From Geobacter sp. (lineage in GTDB: Bacteria; Desulfobacterota; Desulfuromonadia; Geobacterales; Geobacteraceae), in assembly GCA_016177775.1 (NCBI GenBank), contig JACOUQ010000032.1:1-64000 (forward strand): a stretch of DNA of 64,000 bases, in the 5' to 3' direction. Both the position numbers and the translations under genes were made by a program. Positions within the stretch are counted from its first letter, which is position 1. Each line of letters opens with the position of its first letter. The notes below the pieces were generated by a model that saw only the letters and a program-made list of their open reading frames with translations, did not search any database and had not been told where the DNA came from. Below, one piece after another: positions 43,086 through 52,649 of the stretch.

Positions 43086-45086
43086 TTGAAACTCTACCTC
43101 TCCCTCATACTCCTCCTACCCCTCATGGGAGGAATCACCAACGCCATCTTCGGCCGAAAACTGCCCCGCCGCCTCGTGGAATCCCTCGCCTGCGGCGTGG
43201 TCTGGGGCGCATTCGCCTGCTCGCTCCTTGCTTTTCTTGACTACCGCGCCCCGGTGAAGGCGGAGCTTTTCTCCTGGCTTGCCAACTTCGACTTCAAGGC
43301 CCCGATCGACCTCTATCTAGACCCCCTTTCCCTGGTGATGATCGTGATGATCACCTTCGTCTGCGGGGTGATCCACATTTATTCGGTGGCCTACATGGCC
43401 GAAGAGGAGGGGTATGTCCGGTTCTTTGCGCTCCTCAACCTCTTCGTCTTCGCCATGCTCGTGCTGGTCCTGGCGGAGAACCTGCCGCTCCTCTACCTGG
43501 GGTGGGAAGGTGTGGGCTTCTGCTCATACGCCCTGATCGGCTTCTGGTACAAGGAAGAGAAGAACGTCACCGCCGGCCGGAAGGCGTTCATCACCACTCG
43601 GGTCGGCGACACCGCCTTCGGCATCGCCATTGTCTGGATGTTCCAGCTCTTCAACACCGTATCCATCACCGAGCTGAACGGAATGGGCTTCCTGATGCCC
43701 GTCAGGGTGCTGACCGGCATCGGCCTCCTCCTTCTCGTCGGGGCAATGGGGAAATCGGCCCAGGTACCGCTCATGGTCTGGCTCCCCGATGCCATGGCCG
43801 GCCCCACCCCTGTTTCGGCCCTGATCCATGCGGCAACCATGGTGACCGCTGGGGTCTATCTACTCGCCCGGATGCTCCCGCTGTTCGGGGCCTCCACCAT
43901 TGCCCTCGCGGCCATCGCCATTACCGGCGGCATCACCGCCTTTTACGGCGCCACCTGCGCCATGGCCCAGCGCGACCTTAAGCGGGTCCTGGCCTATTCC
44001 ACCATCAGCCAGATCGGCTACATGATGCTGGGAGTCGGCTGCGGGGCGGTCCCCGCCGCCATGTTCCACCTCCTGGTCCATGCCTTCTTCAAGGCGCTCC
44101 TCTTCCTGGGGGCCGGCTGCGTCATTACCGCCATGCACCATGAACAGGACATCTTCCGGATGGGTGGTCTGCGCCGCACCGCCCCCCTCACCTTCTGGGC
44201 ATTCCTCGCCGGAGCGCTCTGCCTCTCCGGCTTCCCCCTCAGCGGCGGCTTCTTCAGCAAGGACGCCGTCCTGGCCGCCGCCTGGGCGAAAGGCGGGGCG
44301 CTTTACGGCGGGCTCTATCTGCTGGGGCTCGTCACGGCTTTCCTTACGGCGCTATATACCTTCCGGCTGGTTTATCTGGTGTTCGGGGGGGAACCCGTAG
44401 GGGCGCACCTGCGTGTGCGCCCATCAGGGCAGACACATGGGTCTGCCCCTACAGTCCCTCGTCTCATGGAAATCACGCTCATCCCATTGGCTCTGCTGGC
44501 CCTCCTTGGGGGGGCGATAAACCTTCCCGCTTACCTGGGCCACGGCTGGCTGAGCGGATTGTTCGTACCAATGGCAGGTGCCGTTGCGCCGGAGATCACC
44601 CACGGTCAGGAATTGGCACTGCAAGCGATAGCGGGCATCATCTGCCTGGCCGGCCTCGCTGCGGCCCATTACCGCTACGGCGGCGCAAGACGACAGGAAC
44701 GGCTCGCTGCCGCTGAACAGCCCCTTCCGCCACTGGCGGCATTCTGCTTCAACGGCTGGTATTTCGACGCACTTTACCGCCTGCTGTTCATCCGTCCCTA
44801 CGAGGCCCTCTCCCGCTTCCTCTGGGAGCGGGTGGACGAGGGGGTGATCGACAATTCCCTCGACCGGCTGGCAGGGGGGGTGGCAAAAACCGCCCGCTTC
44901 ATGTGGGTGCAGGTGGATGAAAGGGCCATAGACGCATCCCTCGACCGGCTGTCGGAGCTGACCGGCCGGGCCGGGGAAGAACTGGGGCGCTGGACCAGCG
45001 GCCGAATCTCGGTCTACATCATGAGCTTCGCCACCGGGGCGGCGTTGATTTTGGCTTACCTGGCGTGGGTGGTTTATTCGTCTTGA
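43086..45086 (+). CDS. nuoL: NADH-quinone oxidoreductase subunit L, with a repeat-encoded insert
   Basis: 666 residues from a TTG start. Antiporter-like proton channel: LPLLYLGWEGVGFCSYALIG, VPLMVWLPDAMAGPTPVSAL, HAATMVTAGVYLLARM and RDLKRVLAYSTISQIGYMML, with the long C-terminal lateral-helix region. Residues about 438-456 (GAHLRVRPSGQTHGSAPT) are encoded by a GTAGGGGC inverted repeat dimer in the loop after the FRLVYLVFGGEP helix. The reading frame remains open, so this copy has been tolerated in the protein. Confidence 0.95.
   Translation: MKLYLSLILLLPLMGGITNAIFGRKLPRRLVESLACGVVWGAFACSLLAFLDYRAPVKAELFSWLANFDFKAPIDLYLDPLSLVMIVMITFVCGVIHIYSVAYMAEEEGYVRFFALLNLFVFAMLVLVLAENLPLLYLGWEGVGFCSYALIGFWYKEEKNVTAGRKAFITTRVGDTAFGIAIVWMFQLFNTVSITELNGMGFLMPVRVLTGIGLLLLVGAMGKSAQVPLMVWLPDAMAGPTPVSALIHAATMVTAGVYLLARMLPLFGASTIALAAIAITGGITAFYGATCAMAQRDLKRVLAYSTISQIGYMMLGVGCGAVPAAMFHLLVHAFFKALLFLGAGCVITAMHHEQDIFRMGGLRRTAPLTFWAFLAGALCLSGFPLSGGFFSKDAVLAAAWAKGGALYGGLYLLGLVTAFLTALYTFRLVYLVFGGEPVGAHLRVRPSGQTHGSAPTVPRLMEITLIPLALLALLGGAINLPAYLGHGWLSGLFVPMAGAVAPEITHGQELALQAIAGIICLAGLAAAHYRYGGARRQERLAAAEQPLPPLAAFCFNGWYFDALYRLLFIRPYEALSRFLWERVDEGVIDNSLDRLAGGVAKTARFMWVQVDERAIDASLDRLSELTGRAGEELGRWTSGRISVYIMSFATGAALILAYLAWVVYSS
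44397..44452. repeat. GTAGGGGC inverted repeat dimer inside nuoL
   Basis: GTAGGGGCGCACCTGCGTGT continues to GCGCCC and faces a second copy, whose reverse complement begins GTAGGGGCAGACCCATGTGT. Total 56 bp, in frame with nuoL. Confidence 0.85.
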
Positions 45087-45105
45087 GCACAGAAAGGAGG
45101 GAACC

Positions 45106-46599
45106 TTGATTACAAACTATCCCATCCTCTCCATATTGATCTTCCTCCCCTTGGCGGGATGCTTCTTCCTGTTGCCGGTCTGGAACAAGCCGCAGCTCCT
45201 ACGCCCCATGGCGCTGGCCGTCGCCCTGACAGAGCTGCTCCTGGCGTCCGTGATGTTTTTCACGGCCCCGACGGCTCCGACAGTCAGCACGCCCCTCCCC
45301 GGTTTCTTCCTCTACGAGGACCACTCCTGGATCGCGCAGTTCGGCGTCCGCTATACCCTGGGGATGGACGGCATCAGCCTCCTCATGGCGATGCTGACGG
45401 CTTTCGTCATACTGGTCTCCATCCTCGTATCCTGGCGCGCGGTCACGGAACGGGTGGCGCTCTTTCATGCCCTCCTCCTCATCATGGAGGGGAGCATCAT
45501 GGGGGTCTTCCTTTCGCTGGACCTGATCCTCTTCTACCTCTTCTGGGAGGTGATGCTGATCCCCATGCTCCTCTTGATCGGGGTCTGGGGGCATGGGCGC
45601 AAGGTCTACTCGGCCGTCAAGTTCTTCATTTACACCACAGCCGGCTCGCTCCTCATGCTCCTGGCCATCATCGGCATCTACCTCGTGCACGAGGGGCAGA
45701 CCGGGGTGGGCACCTTCTCCGTCCCGATGCTCGTGAAAACCCAGCTCTCCCCCCAGACCGGGCTCCTGCTCTTCGCCGCGTTCCTGATCGCCTTTGCCAT
45801 CAAGATTCCCCTCTTTCCGGTGCACACCTGGCTTCCGGACGCGCATACCGATGCCCCCACCGCAGGTAGCGTCATCCTGGCCGGGCTTCTGCTGAAAACA
45901 GGTGCCTATGCCCTGATCCGGATCGGCTACCCATTATTCCCGGCTGCCGCCAGGAGCCTTACGCCGCTCCTTTTCGTCCTGGCCGTCATCGGCATCATCT
46001 ACGGCTCCTGGATCGCCTATGCCCAGAAGGACATGAAGCGGCTGGTGGCCTATTCCAGCGTGGGGCACATGGGTTTCGTGGCCCTCGGCATCGCCGCCTG
46101 GACCCCGGTGGCCCTCTCCGGGGCGGTGCTCCAGATGGTGAATCACGGCATTACCACCGGCGCGCTCTTCGTCCTCGTCGGGATGCTGGACGAGCGGTGC
46201 GGCACTCGCGACATCGACGCCTTCGGCGGGCTGTGGGGGAAGACCCCGAAATTTTCCTTCTTCTTCCTCCTCTTCGCCATGGCCTCGGCCGGTCTGCCGG
46301 GGCTCAACAACTTCGTGGGGGAGCTGATGATACTCATCGGCACCTTCAAGGTCGCCCCGCTGGCGGTCATTCCGGCATTCCTCGGCATCATCCTGTCGCT
46401 GATCTACTCGGTCTGGATCGTGCAGAAGGTGCTGTTCGGCAAGGAGCGAACGCCAATGGAACTCCCCGACATCTCCCTGCGGGAGGGGGTGATTCTGGTC
46501 TCCCTGGCCCTCATCTGCATCCTGCTCGGTGTCCATCCCTCCCCCCTCCTTGACCACCTGAAGCTTCCGGTGGCGCTCCTCACGGGGGGAACACCGTGA
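45106..46599 (+). CDS. nuoM: NADH-quinone oxidoreductase subunit M
   Basis: 497 residues from TTG 45106 behind AAGGAGGG. About 14 membrane spans. Signatures: LFYLFWEVMLIPMLLLIGVWG with the key Glu, FPVHTWLPDAHTDAPTAGSV, ILAGLLLKTGAYALIR and KDMKRLVAYSSVGHMGFV. Antiporter-like proton pump subunit. Stop overlaps the GTG of nuoN. Confidence 0.96.
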   Translation: MITNYPILSILIFLPLAGCFFLLPVWNKPQLLRPMALAVALTELLLASVMFFTAPTAPTVSTPLPGFFLYEDHSWIAQFGVRYTLGMDGISLLMAMLTAFVILVSILVSWRAVTERVALFHALLLIMEGSIMGVFLSLDLILFYLFWEVMLIPMLLLIGVWGHGRKVYSAVKFFIYTTAGSLLMLLAIIGIYLVHEGQTGVGTFSVPMLVKTQLSPQTGLLLFAAFLIAFAIKIPLFPVHTWLPDAHTDAPTAGSVILAGLLLKTGAYALIRIGYPLFPAAARSLTPLLFVLAVIGIIYGSWIAYAQKDMKRLVAYSSVGHMGFVALGIAAWTPVALSGAVLQMVNHGITTGALFVLVGMLDERCGTRDIDAFGGLWGKTPKFSFFFLLFAMASAGLPGLNNFVGELMILIGTFKVAPLAVIPAFLGIILSLIYSVWIVQKVLFGKERTPMELPDISLREGVILVSLALICILLGVHPSPLLDHLKLPVALLTGGTP

Positions 46600-48005
46600 G
46601 CGCAGCCGATCTCTGGGGCATCATGCCGCTTTTGATCCTGGCCTGCGGCTCAGTGCTGGTCCTGGTTGTCGGGGCGATCTTTCCCCGCCGCTACGGAACC
46701 TCAATCGGCGTAGCCACGGCGCTCGGTGCCGGCCTCTGGATGCTGCAAAGCCCCCCGGCAGTCGTCACCCCTACCCTCGGGATCGCGCTCACTCCCTTCG
46801 CCCGCTTCCTGACCGTGGTATTTTCAATGACCGCCGCCGCGGTGCTGCTCCTTTCCCACGATTACAACCGCCGCCGCGGCATAATTGGCGAGGAATTCCC
46901 GGCCTGCGTCCTTTTTGCCGCCTTCGGCATGACCGCCCTGGTCACCTCCACCAACCTGCTCACCCTCTTTCTTGGCCTCGAATCGTTCACCTTCGCCTTC
47001 TACATCCTCGTCGCCTCGGACCTGGGGAATCCCGAATCGTCCGAGGCCGGAGTCAAGTATCTGGTGATCGGTGCGGTTTCCGCGGCCTTCGTCGCCTTCG
47101 GCATCTCCTTCATCTTCGCGGGGAGCGGCACCCTGGAGATCGCCTCCGCCTTGCGCCTGGCTGCAAACGGCACGGAAAACAACCCCATGGTGGTCGCCGG
47201 CTGGGGGCTTATCCTGGTCAGCATCATCTTCAAGCTCTCCCTGGTGCCGGCCCATCTCTGGACCCCGGACGTCTACCAGGGGGCACCCACCCCGGTGGCC
47301 GCCTTCCTCTCCGCCGGTTCCAAGGGGGCCTCCATCGCCTTTCTTCTGCTCCTGCTCCCCGCAGCCGGACATACGGAGATGCTCCGCGCACCCCTCTGGT
47401 GGCTGTCGCTCCTCTCCATGTTGGTTGGGAACCTGGCCGCCCTTCTCCAGGCCAACATCAAGCGGATGCTCGCCTATTCGTCCATCGCCCACATGGGGTA
47501 CGTAACCTTGGCCCTTCTCACCGGCAGCGCCACCGGCTATCGCGCGGCCGCCTTCTATATCGTAGCCTATGCCGCCATGAGCCTGGCCGCCTTCGGCGCC
47601 GTGGCCGCCCTTTCTCCCGGCCGGGGGAGGGACCTGGTCCTGGATTTTCGGGGGATCGGCTACCGCCGCCCTCTGCTGGGGGGAATCCTTGCCATGGCCA
47701 TGTTCGCCCTTGCCGGCATCCCCCCTTCCGCCGGATTCACCGGCAAGTTCTTCATCTTCTATGCCGCCATCAAGGGGGGGGAGGTGCCGCTGGCGATCTT
47801 CGGCATCCTGACCGCCGCGGTTTCCGTCTACTACTACCTGCGGGTGGTGGTGAACCTGTACATGCACGACGCTGCATCCGTTGCCGTTTCAGAGGGGGCT
47901 ACCCTCACGGAAACCACAGCACTTGGCGCGGCTGCATTTGTGATCCTCCTGCTGGGGGTTTTCCCCGGGCCAATCCTGGAAATGACAGCGACTCTCTTCC
48001 GCTGA
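46596..48005 (+). CDS. nuoN: NADH-quinone oxidoreductase subunit N
   Basis: 469 residues from GTG 46596, overlapping the nuoM stop. Signatures: FLGLESFTFAFYILVA, FKLSLVPAHLWTPDVYQGAP, FLSAGSKGASIAFLLLL and NIKRMLAYSSIAHMGYV. Third antiporter-like subunit and the last nuo gene. No clear terminator follows. Confidence 0.96.
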   Translation: MSAADLWGIMPLLILACGSVLVLVVGAIFPRRYGTSIGVATALGAGLWMLQSPPAVVTPTLGIALTPFARFLTVVFSMTAAAVLLLSHDYNRRRGIIGEEFPACVLFAAFGMTALVTSTNLLTLFLGLESFTFAFYILVASDLGNPESSEAGVKYLVIGAVSAAFVAFGISFIFAGSGTLEIASALRLAANGTENNPMVVAGWGLILVSIIFKLSLVPAHLWTPDVYQGAPTPVAAFLSAGSKGASIAFLLLLLPAAGHTEMLRAPLWWLSLLSMLVGNLAALLQANIKRMLAYSSIAHMGYVTLALLTGSATGYRAAAFYIVAYAAMSLAAFGAVAALSPGRGRDLVLDFRGIGYRRPLLGGILAMAMFALAGIPPSAGFTGKFFIFYAAIKGGEVPLAIFGILTAAVSVYYYLRVVVNLYMHDAASVAVSEGATLTETTALGAAAFVILLLGVFPGPILEMTATLFR

Positions 48006-48164
48006 TTGGTTCCATTTCCTGCAACTCATTCCTGCGTTGGGATCACCCCTACGGTCCTCCCATTAATCATTAAAAATCTGCTTTCCCCTTTCGCCAGGTT
48101 ATGGTAAATTCCCCAAACATTGCGCCGACATGAAAAACACGGCCGGGAAAAACTCGATGCCCTG

Positions 48165-48193
48165 CGGCACTCTATCTTTTACCAGGAGTGCCG
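48165..48193 (+). other. Stem-loop in the mcp leader
   Basis: CGGCACTC (48165-48172) pairs with GAGTGCCG (48186-48193) around a 13-base loop, about 70 bases before the chemoreceptor start. There is no T-run, so it is not a terminator; a leader RNA structure is possible. Nothing else stands out in 48006-48263. Confidence 0.35.
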
Positions 48194-48263
48194 GCTGCTG
48201 TTACAATGCTTTACACCGGGTCACCCTGCAATGGAGTGCCCGAGCAGGTAAAAGGAGTATGTG

Positions 48264-49544
48264 ATGCGGGTACCCATCGGTTACAAGTTCATCTTCGGCT
48301 TTATCATCGTAGTTGCCACCACGGCCTTCATTCCCGGTCTAATCAGATCCCTCGGCTATTCGCCGGAATTCACCACCCTTCTCACCTACGTCGTGGCCCT
48401 GACCGTCGGCCTTATCCTGGGATGGCTCTTCTCCAGGCATTTCACCCGCAACATCGCCCGGCTGACCAAGGCCGCCGAGTCCATAAGCAACGGCGACCTG
48501 ACCCAGGACGTAAGCCTGCCGCCATCGCGCTTTCCCGATGAAACCCATGAACTGGAGCACTCCATCAATGCAATGGTGGAGAACCTCCGGAAGCTGGTGA
48601 ACCAGATCGGGATGACCGCGGAAAAGGTTTCGGAATCGGCCCGCACCCTCTCCGCGTCGGCACTGGAAGTAAACGCCTCCAACGAAGAGGTGGCCCAGGC
48701 CGTGGAGCAGATTTCAAGAGGGGCGGAAACCCAGGCGGAAATGGTCGAAAAGAGCTCACGCGGCATTCACGAGATGGCCATCTCCATCGAGATCGTCGCC
48801 AAGAGAGCCAAGGAGGCGGCAAAGGCCGCCCGCGACACCAGCGTCACCGCCCAGCGCGGCAACGAACTGGCTGGCAGCTCCCTGGAGAGCATGAAAAGCC
48901 TCTTCGCCAACGTGGAGTTGAGCGGCCGGCAGTTCATCGACTTCATCGCCAGGCTTCGGCAGGTGGGGAAAATCGCCGACGTGATCGGCGACATTGCCCG
49001 CCAGACCAATCTCCTGGCCCTGAATGCCGCCATTGAGGCGGCCCGCGCCGGAGAGTACGGCAAGGGTTTCGCGGTTGTGGCCGATGAAGTTGGAAAGCTG
49101 GCCGACAGCACCGCAAAATCGGCTGCCGAGATAATAGACCTGATCTCCACTGTCAGGGAAGAAGGCCGCCGTGTACAGGACACACTGGCGGAAAGCTTCA
49201 AGCACCTCAACGACGGCAAGCACAGCATAGATACGACTGGCGCCTCTTTTCAGGAGATCCTCCAGACGGTCCTTGAAACGGAACGAAAGGCATCGAGCAT
49301 CGCAGACCTCTCCCAGATGCAGACCGACGGGGCAAACAAGATGGTTGGCGCCATCGACGAAATCTCCAAGGTGGCTGAGGACAATGCCGCCTCCACCGAG
49401 CAGGTGTCGGCCGCGACCGAGGAACAGGCGGCCGCCATGCAGGAGATGGCCAGCGCCTCCCAGGATATGGCCAAACTGGCGGAGGAATTGATGCAGTTCG
49501 TTTCGACCTTCAGAATCATCGAACAGGAACAGCCAGTCCTGTGA
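48264..49544 (+). CDS. Methyl-accepting chemotaxis protein without a periplasmic sensor domain
   Basis: 426 residues from ATG 48264 (GGAG six bases upstream). Two membrane spans (about 7-27 and 37-58) are separated by only about ten residues, so there is almost no periplasmic part. HAMP at about 58-110, then the signalling coiled coil with the hairpin tip [18 protein letters not shown]. The C-terminus is normal but lacks the CheR-docking pentapeptide. The signal may come from the membrane or from the cytoplasm. First gene of the chemotaxis cluster; its stop overlaps cheW. Confidence 0.93.
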   Translation: MRVPIGYKFIFGFIIVVATTAFIPGLIRSLGYSPEFTTLLTYVVALTVGLILGWLFSRHFTRNIARLTKAAESISNGDLTQDVSLPPSRFPDETHELEHSINAMVENLRKLVNQIGMTAEKVSESARTLSASALEVNASNEEVAQAVEQISRGAETQAEMVEKSSRGIHEMAISIEIVAKRAKEAAKAARDTSVTAQRGNELAGSSLESMKSLFANVELSGRQFIDFIARLRQVGKIADVIGDIARQTNLLALNAAIEAARAGEYGKGFAVVADEVGKLADSTAKSAAEIIDLISTVREEGRRVQDTLAESFKHLNDGKHSIDTTGASFQEILQTVLETERKASSIADLSQMQTDGANKMVGAIDEISKVAEDNAASTEQVSAATEEQAAAMQEMASASQDMAKLAEELMQFVSTFRIIEQEQPVL

Positions 49545-49966
49545 GCGCCCCCGGGCGGCTTCTCATTTTCTCCCTGCAGGGGAGCGGGTTCGCGCTGGAG
49601 CTCGCAGAGGTGGCGGAAATCGTGGAGCCGCCGCCGCTATTCCCCATCCCTCGCGTCCCCTCATGCTTCAACGGCGTCATGAATTCCCACGGCAACCTTG
49701 TGCCAGTTGTGGACCTGGCCGAATTCTTCGGGCTCGGGGCCCAGGCGGTGGGGGGGAAAATCCTGGTGCTCGACCGGCAGATCGCCAACCTCGCTTTTCG
49801 CGTGGAGAATATCCGCGGCATTATTACGTCTGACCTGGTCCTGGAGGAGCACGCCGGCGACCGGCAGATGGTGACGAAAATACTCCAGCTTCCGGACGGC
49901 GAGATCCGTAGGCTTGATCTGGCAGGGATCGTCGGCGGGCTCGAAAAAGCCGTAACAGGCAGTTGA
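49541..49966 (+). CDS. cheW: Chemotaxis coupling protein CheW
   Basis: 141 residues from GTG 49541, overlapping the mcp stop by four bases. CheW fold: [44 protein letters not shown] and [12 protein letters not shown]. It couples the receptor to CheA. Slightly shorter than most CheW proteins. Confidence 0.9.
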   Translation: MSAPGRLLIFSLQGSGFALELAEVAEIVEPPPLFPIPRVPSCFNGVMNSHGNLVPVVDLAEFFGLGAQAVGGKILVLDRQIANLAFRVENIRGIITSDLVLEEHAGDRQMVTKILQLPDGEIRRLDLAGIVGGLEKAVTGS

Positions 49967-49999
49967 TATGGTGGCTGACAATTATCGGAGGATTACGTA

Positions 50000-50365
50000 A
50001 TGGGGCTGAAAATTCTGGTTGTCGACGATGCGCTGTTCATGCGCCGGATGCTTTCGGGCATCCTGGAAGAGGAAAACTACGAAGTGATCGCCGAGGCCCA
50101 GACCGGCGTCGAGGCAATCGAACAGTTCCAGAAGTGTCACCCCGACATAACGGTCCTCGACATCGTCATGCCCGAAATGACCGGCATTGAGGCGCTGAAG
50201 GCGATAAAAGGGATCGATCCCGGCGCAAAGGTGGTCATCTGCACGGCCATCGGACAGGAAGCCCTGCGCAGCGAGGCAATGGGAAGCGGAGCTCTCGATT
50301 ATATCCTGAAGCCGTTCGAGCCGGAAAACGTCAAGGCTGTCATGCGGAAGGTGGCGGGACTGTAA
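50000..50365 (+). CDS. cheY: Chemotaxis response regulator CheY
   Basis: 121 residues, a single receiver domain. Acidic pair D9-D10, phosphoacceptor D54 (TVLDIVMPEMTG), T82 and K104 (LKPFEP) are in place. CheY or CheY-like output protein acting on the motor or another target. It lies between cheW and cheA in the same operon. Confidence 0.93.
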   Translation: MGLKILVVDDALFMRRMLSGILEEENYEVIAEAQTGVEAIEQFQKCHPDITVLDIVMPEMTGIEALKAIKGIDPGAKVVICTAIGQEALRSEAMGSGALDYILKPFEPENVKAVMRKVAGL

Positions 50366-50368
50366 CCC

Positions 50369-51997
50369 ATGGACATGGCCAAGTACCGGGAGCTGTTCGT
50401 TTCCGAAACTGGCGAATATCTGCGCTCGATGGGGGAGTCGATCATCGCCCTGGAAAACGACCCCGGCAACAGGGAGCAGATCGATGCCCTGTTTCGGCAC
50501 GCCCATTCCATCAAGGGAATGGCCGCCTCCATGGAATACCACTCCATCGCGGAATTGGCCCACAGGATGGAAGACCTGATGGACCGGGTGCGCCATGGCG
50601 TTTTCCCCTTCAGCCCGGCCATTGCGGATCTCCTGCTGGAAGGGGCCGACACGCTGGAGTCGATGCTGGCGGACGTGGCGCAGGACCAGGTTCCCACGCA
50701 GCACGCCGCCGGACTCCTTGACCGCCTCTCCGGCTATCAGCCGCCGGAACCGGCCCAATCCGCGCCCGCTTCTGCCGAGGCTCCGGAAGAGACCATCCCG
50801 CTGGCCGAGCCGCCGGAAGCAAAGCAGGAGCAGGCCGGCGAGCATCAGGAGCACTTTCGGACGGTCCGCATCCGCACCGAGCTGCTGGACCGCCTCATCA
50901 ACCATACCGGTGAGCTTCTGACCACCAAGGAGCGCCTGAAGAATGTCGCCGGGGAACTAGCTTCCCCCAGGCTCACCAATGCCATCGAGGACTTGGCCAA
51001 GGAGCTCCGCGAGCTGCACATTGCGGTGCAGAACATCCGCCTCCTCCCCTTTTCCAGTATCTGCGACCGCTTCCCGCGCGTGGTACGCGACCTGGCAAAG
51101 AAAAGCGGCAAGGATGTAATGCTGGAAATCGAGGGGAAGGAGATCCAGCTGGATCGCGCCATCCTGGAGGGGCTCGCCGATCCCCTGATCCACATTCTGC
51201 GCAATGCAGTCGACCATGGCATCGAATCGCCGGAGAAGCGGGGCGCCGCCGGCAAGGACCACTCCGGTCGGGTTGTGCTTGCGGCGCGGCGGGAAAAGGA
51301 CCAGATCGTCGTCACCGTGGAGGATGACGGCAATGGGATGGACCCGGCACAACTGATTGCCACTGCGGTCGCCAAGGGGATGCTCCGGCAGGAAAGGGCA
51401 AAGGCGATGACACCGGGAGAAGCATTGATGCTCACCTGTCTTCCGGGCTTTTCCACGGCGCGCGAGGTCACGGAAGTTTCGGGGCGCGGGGTCGGCATGG
51501 ACGCCGTGCTTACGGCAATAAAGACAATCGGCGGCACTCTCTCCATCACCTCCGAGCCAGGGCGCGGCACCGCCATAACCTTGAAACTGCCGCTCACCAT
51601 CGCCATCATCCATGTCATGCTGATTTCCTGCGGAGAGCTCACGTTCGGCGTGCCGCTCAACAAGATCAGCCGAATTCTGGAACTGGAGCGAAGCGCTCTC
51701 GTTACGCGGGGAAAGAAGAAGGTTTTCTTTCTGGAAGATGAGGAAATACCGCTGTTGAGCCTGAACCGGGTGCTCGGCATCCCGTCGCGCCTTCCCGCCC
51801 GTGGGGTAGTGCCGACTGTAGTCACCGAAGTCAGGGGGCGCCGGGCCGGCCTTGCCATAGACAGGTTCATCGGCCAGCAGGAAGTGTATATCAAGGACCT
51901 GGGCAGACCACTCAATCGAATGAAGGGGTTGGCAGGCGGGGCCATGATCGGCGACGGGCAGATCATCCTGCTGCTCGACGTCGCCAATCTACTGTAG
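50369..51997 (+). CDS. cheA: Chemotaxis histidine kinase CheA
   Basis: 542 residues. Hpt domain with H46 (FRHAHSIKGMAAS), a Pro/Ala/Glu-rich linker at about 125-160 in place of a clear P2 domain, dimerisation region (FRTVRIRTELLDRLINHTGE), HATPase (LIHILRNAVDHGIESPEKRG, DDGNGMDP, GRGVGMDAV) and a C-terminal CheW-like domain. The stop TAG falls within a GTAGGGGC repeat. Confidence 0.94.
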   Translation: MDMAKYRELFVSETGEYLRSMGESIIALENDPGNREQIDALFRHAHSIKGMAASMEYHSIAELAHRMEDLMDRVRHGVFPFSPAIADLLLEGADTLESMLADVAQDQVPTQHAAGLLDRLSGYQPPEPAQSAPASAEAPEETIPLAEPPEAKQEQAGEHQEHFRTVRIRTELLDRLINHTGELLTTKERLKNVAGELASPRLTNAIEDLAKELRELHIAVQNIRLLPFSSICDRFPRVVRDLAKKSGKDVMLEIEGKEIQLDRAILEGLADPLIHILRNAVDHGIESPEKRGAAGKDHSGRVVLAARREKDQIVVTVEDDGNGMDPAQLIATAVAKGMLRQERAKAMTPGEALMLTCLPGFSTAREVTEVSGRGVGMDAVLTAIKTIGGTLSITSEPGRGTAITLKLPLTIAIIHVMLISCGELTFGVPLNKISRILELERSALVTRGKKKVFFLEDEEIPLLSLNRVLGIPSRLPARGVVPTVVTEVRGRRAGLAIDRFIGQQEVYIKDLGRPLNRMKGLAGGAMIGDGQIILLLDVANLL

Positions 51998-52017
51998 GGG
52001 CGGGTCTTGTGCCCGTC
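51994..52017 (+). repeat. GTAGGGGC-type repeat overlapping the cheA stop
   Basis: GTAGGGGCGGGTCTTGTGCC followed by CGTC; the cheA stop codon is bases 2-4 of the repeat. CheC's ribosome-binding site (AAGGAG) follows. Confidence 0.7.
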
Positions 52018-52034
52018 CACTTCAAGGAGAACAC

Positions 52035-52649
52035 ATGGACATCGAGAGACTCAACCACGAACAACTCGATGCATTGCGCGAGATAAGCAACATCGGCATG
52101 GGGCATGCGGCCACCGCACTGTCGCAACTGGTGGGGAAAACCGTACACCTCGATGTCCCCAAGGTCAACATCCTGCAAATCTCGCAGGTTCCCGAAGTGC
52201 TGGGCGGGCCGCAGCATCTGGTCGTCGGAATTTACATGCAGATTCTCGGCGACGCGCGCGGCAATATCCTGCTGATCTTCCCCCTGGAAAGCGCCATGGA
52301 GCTGGTGGAAAACCTTCTCCTGAAGCGACCGGCACACGGGACTGCGCTTAACGAGCTGGAGGTCTCCACCCTCAAGGAGGTCGGCAACATCCTCTCCTCC
52401 GCATTCCTCAACGCCTTGGGCACGCTCCTCAAGCTGACGCTCATCCCTTCTGTTCCCATTCTCTCCTGCGACATGGCCGGTGCAGTGGTCGATTACGTTC
52501 TGATCGAGCTGGGGAAAGCGGGGGACATCTCCCTGATGGTCGAGACCGAGTTCCGGAGCGAGGAAGACCGGATCAAGGGGCAGTTCTACATGATCCCCGG
52601 CGCCGATTCTCTGGAAATCATCCTGACGAGCCTGGGAATCGCGACATGA
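52035..52649 (+). CDS. cheC: CheC-family CheY phosphatase
   Basis: 204 residues. Two copies of the CheC phosphatase helix motif: ALREISNIGMGHAATALSQ and TLKEVGNILSSAFLNAL, each with the ExxN pair. It removes phosphate from CheY and, with CheD, tunes adaptation. Its stop overlaps the cheD ATG. Confidence 0.93.
   Translation: MDIERLNHEQLDALREISNIGMGHAATALSQLVGKTVHLDVPKVNILQISQVPEVLGGPQHLVVGIYMQILGDARGNILLIFPLESAMELVENLLLKRPAHGTALNELEVSTLKEVGNILSSAFLNALGTLLKLTLIPSVPILSCDMAGAVVDYVLIELGKAGDISLMVETEFRSEEDRIKGQFYMIPGADSLEIILTSLGIAT

Noticed and set aside
46824-47867. Long minus-strand open frame opposite nuoN
   Set aside because: Same reason: composition bias (Gly, Gln, Glu, His rich) and complete overlap with a conserved membrane subunit.
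48040-48200. Cyclic-dinucleotide (GEMM) riboswitch or FliA promoter ahead of the chemoreceptor
   Set aside because: A stem-loop exists, but the GEMM core sequences are missing, and the spacing of the TAAA-like and GCC-like sequences does not match a sigma-28 promoter.
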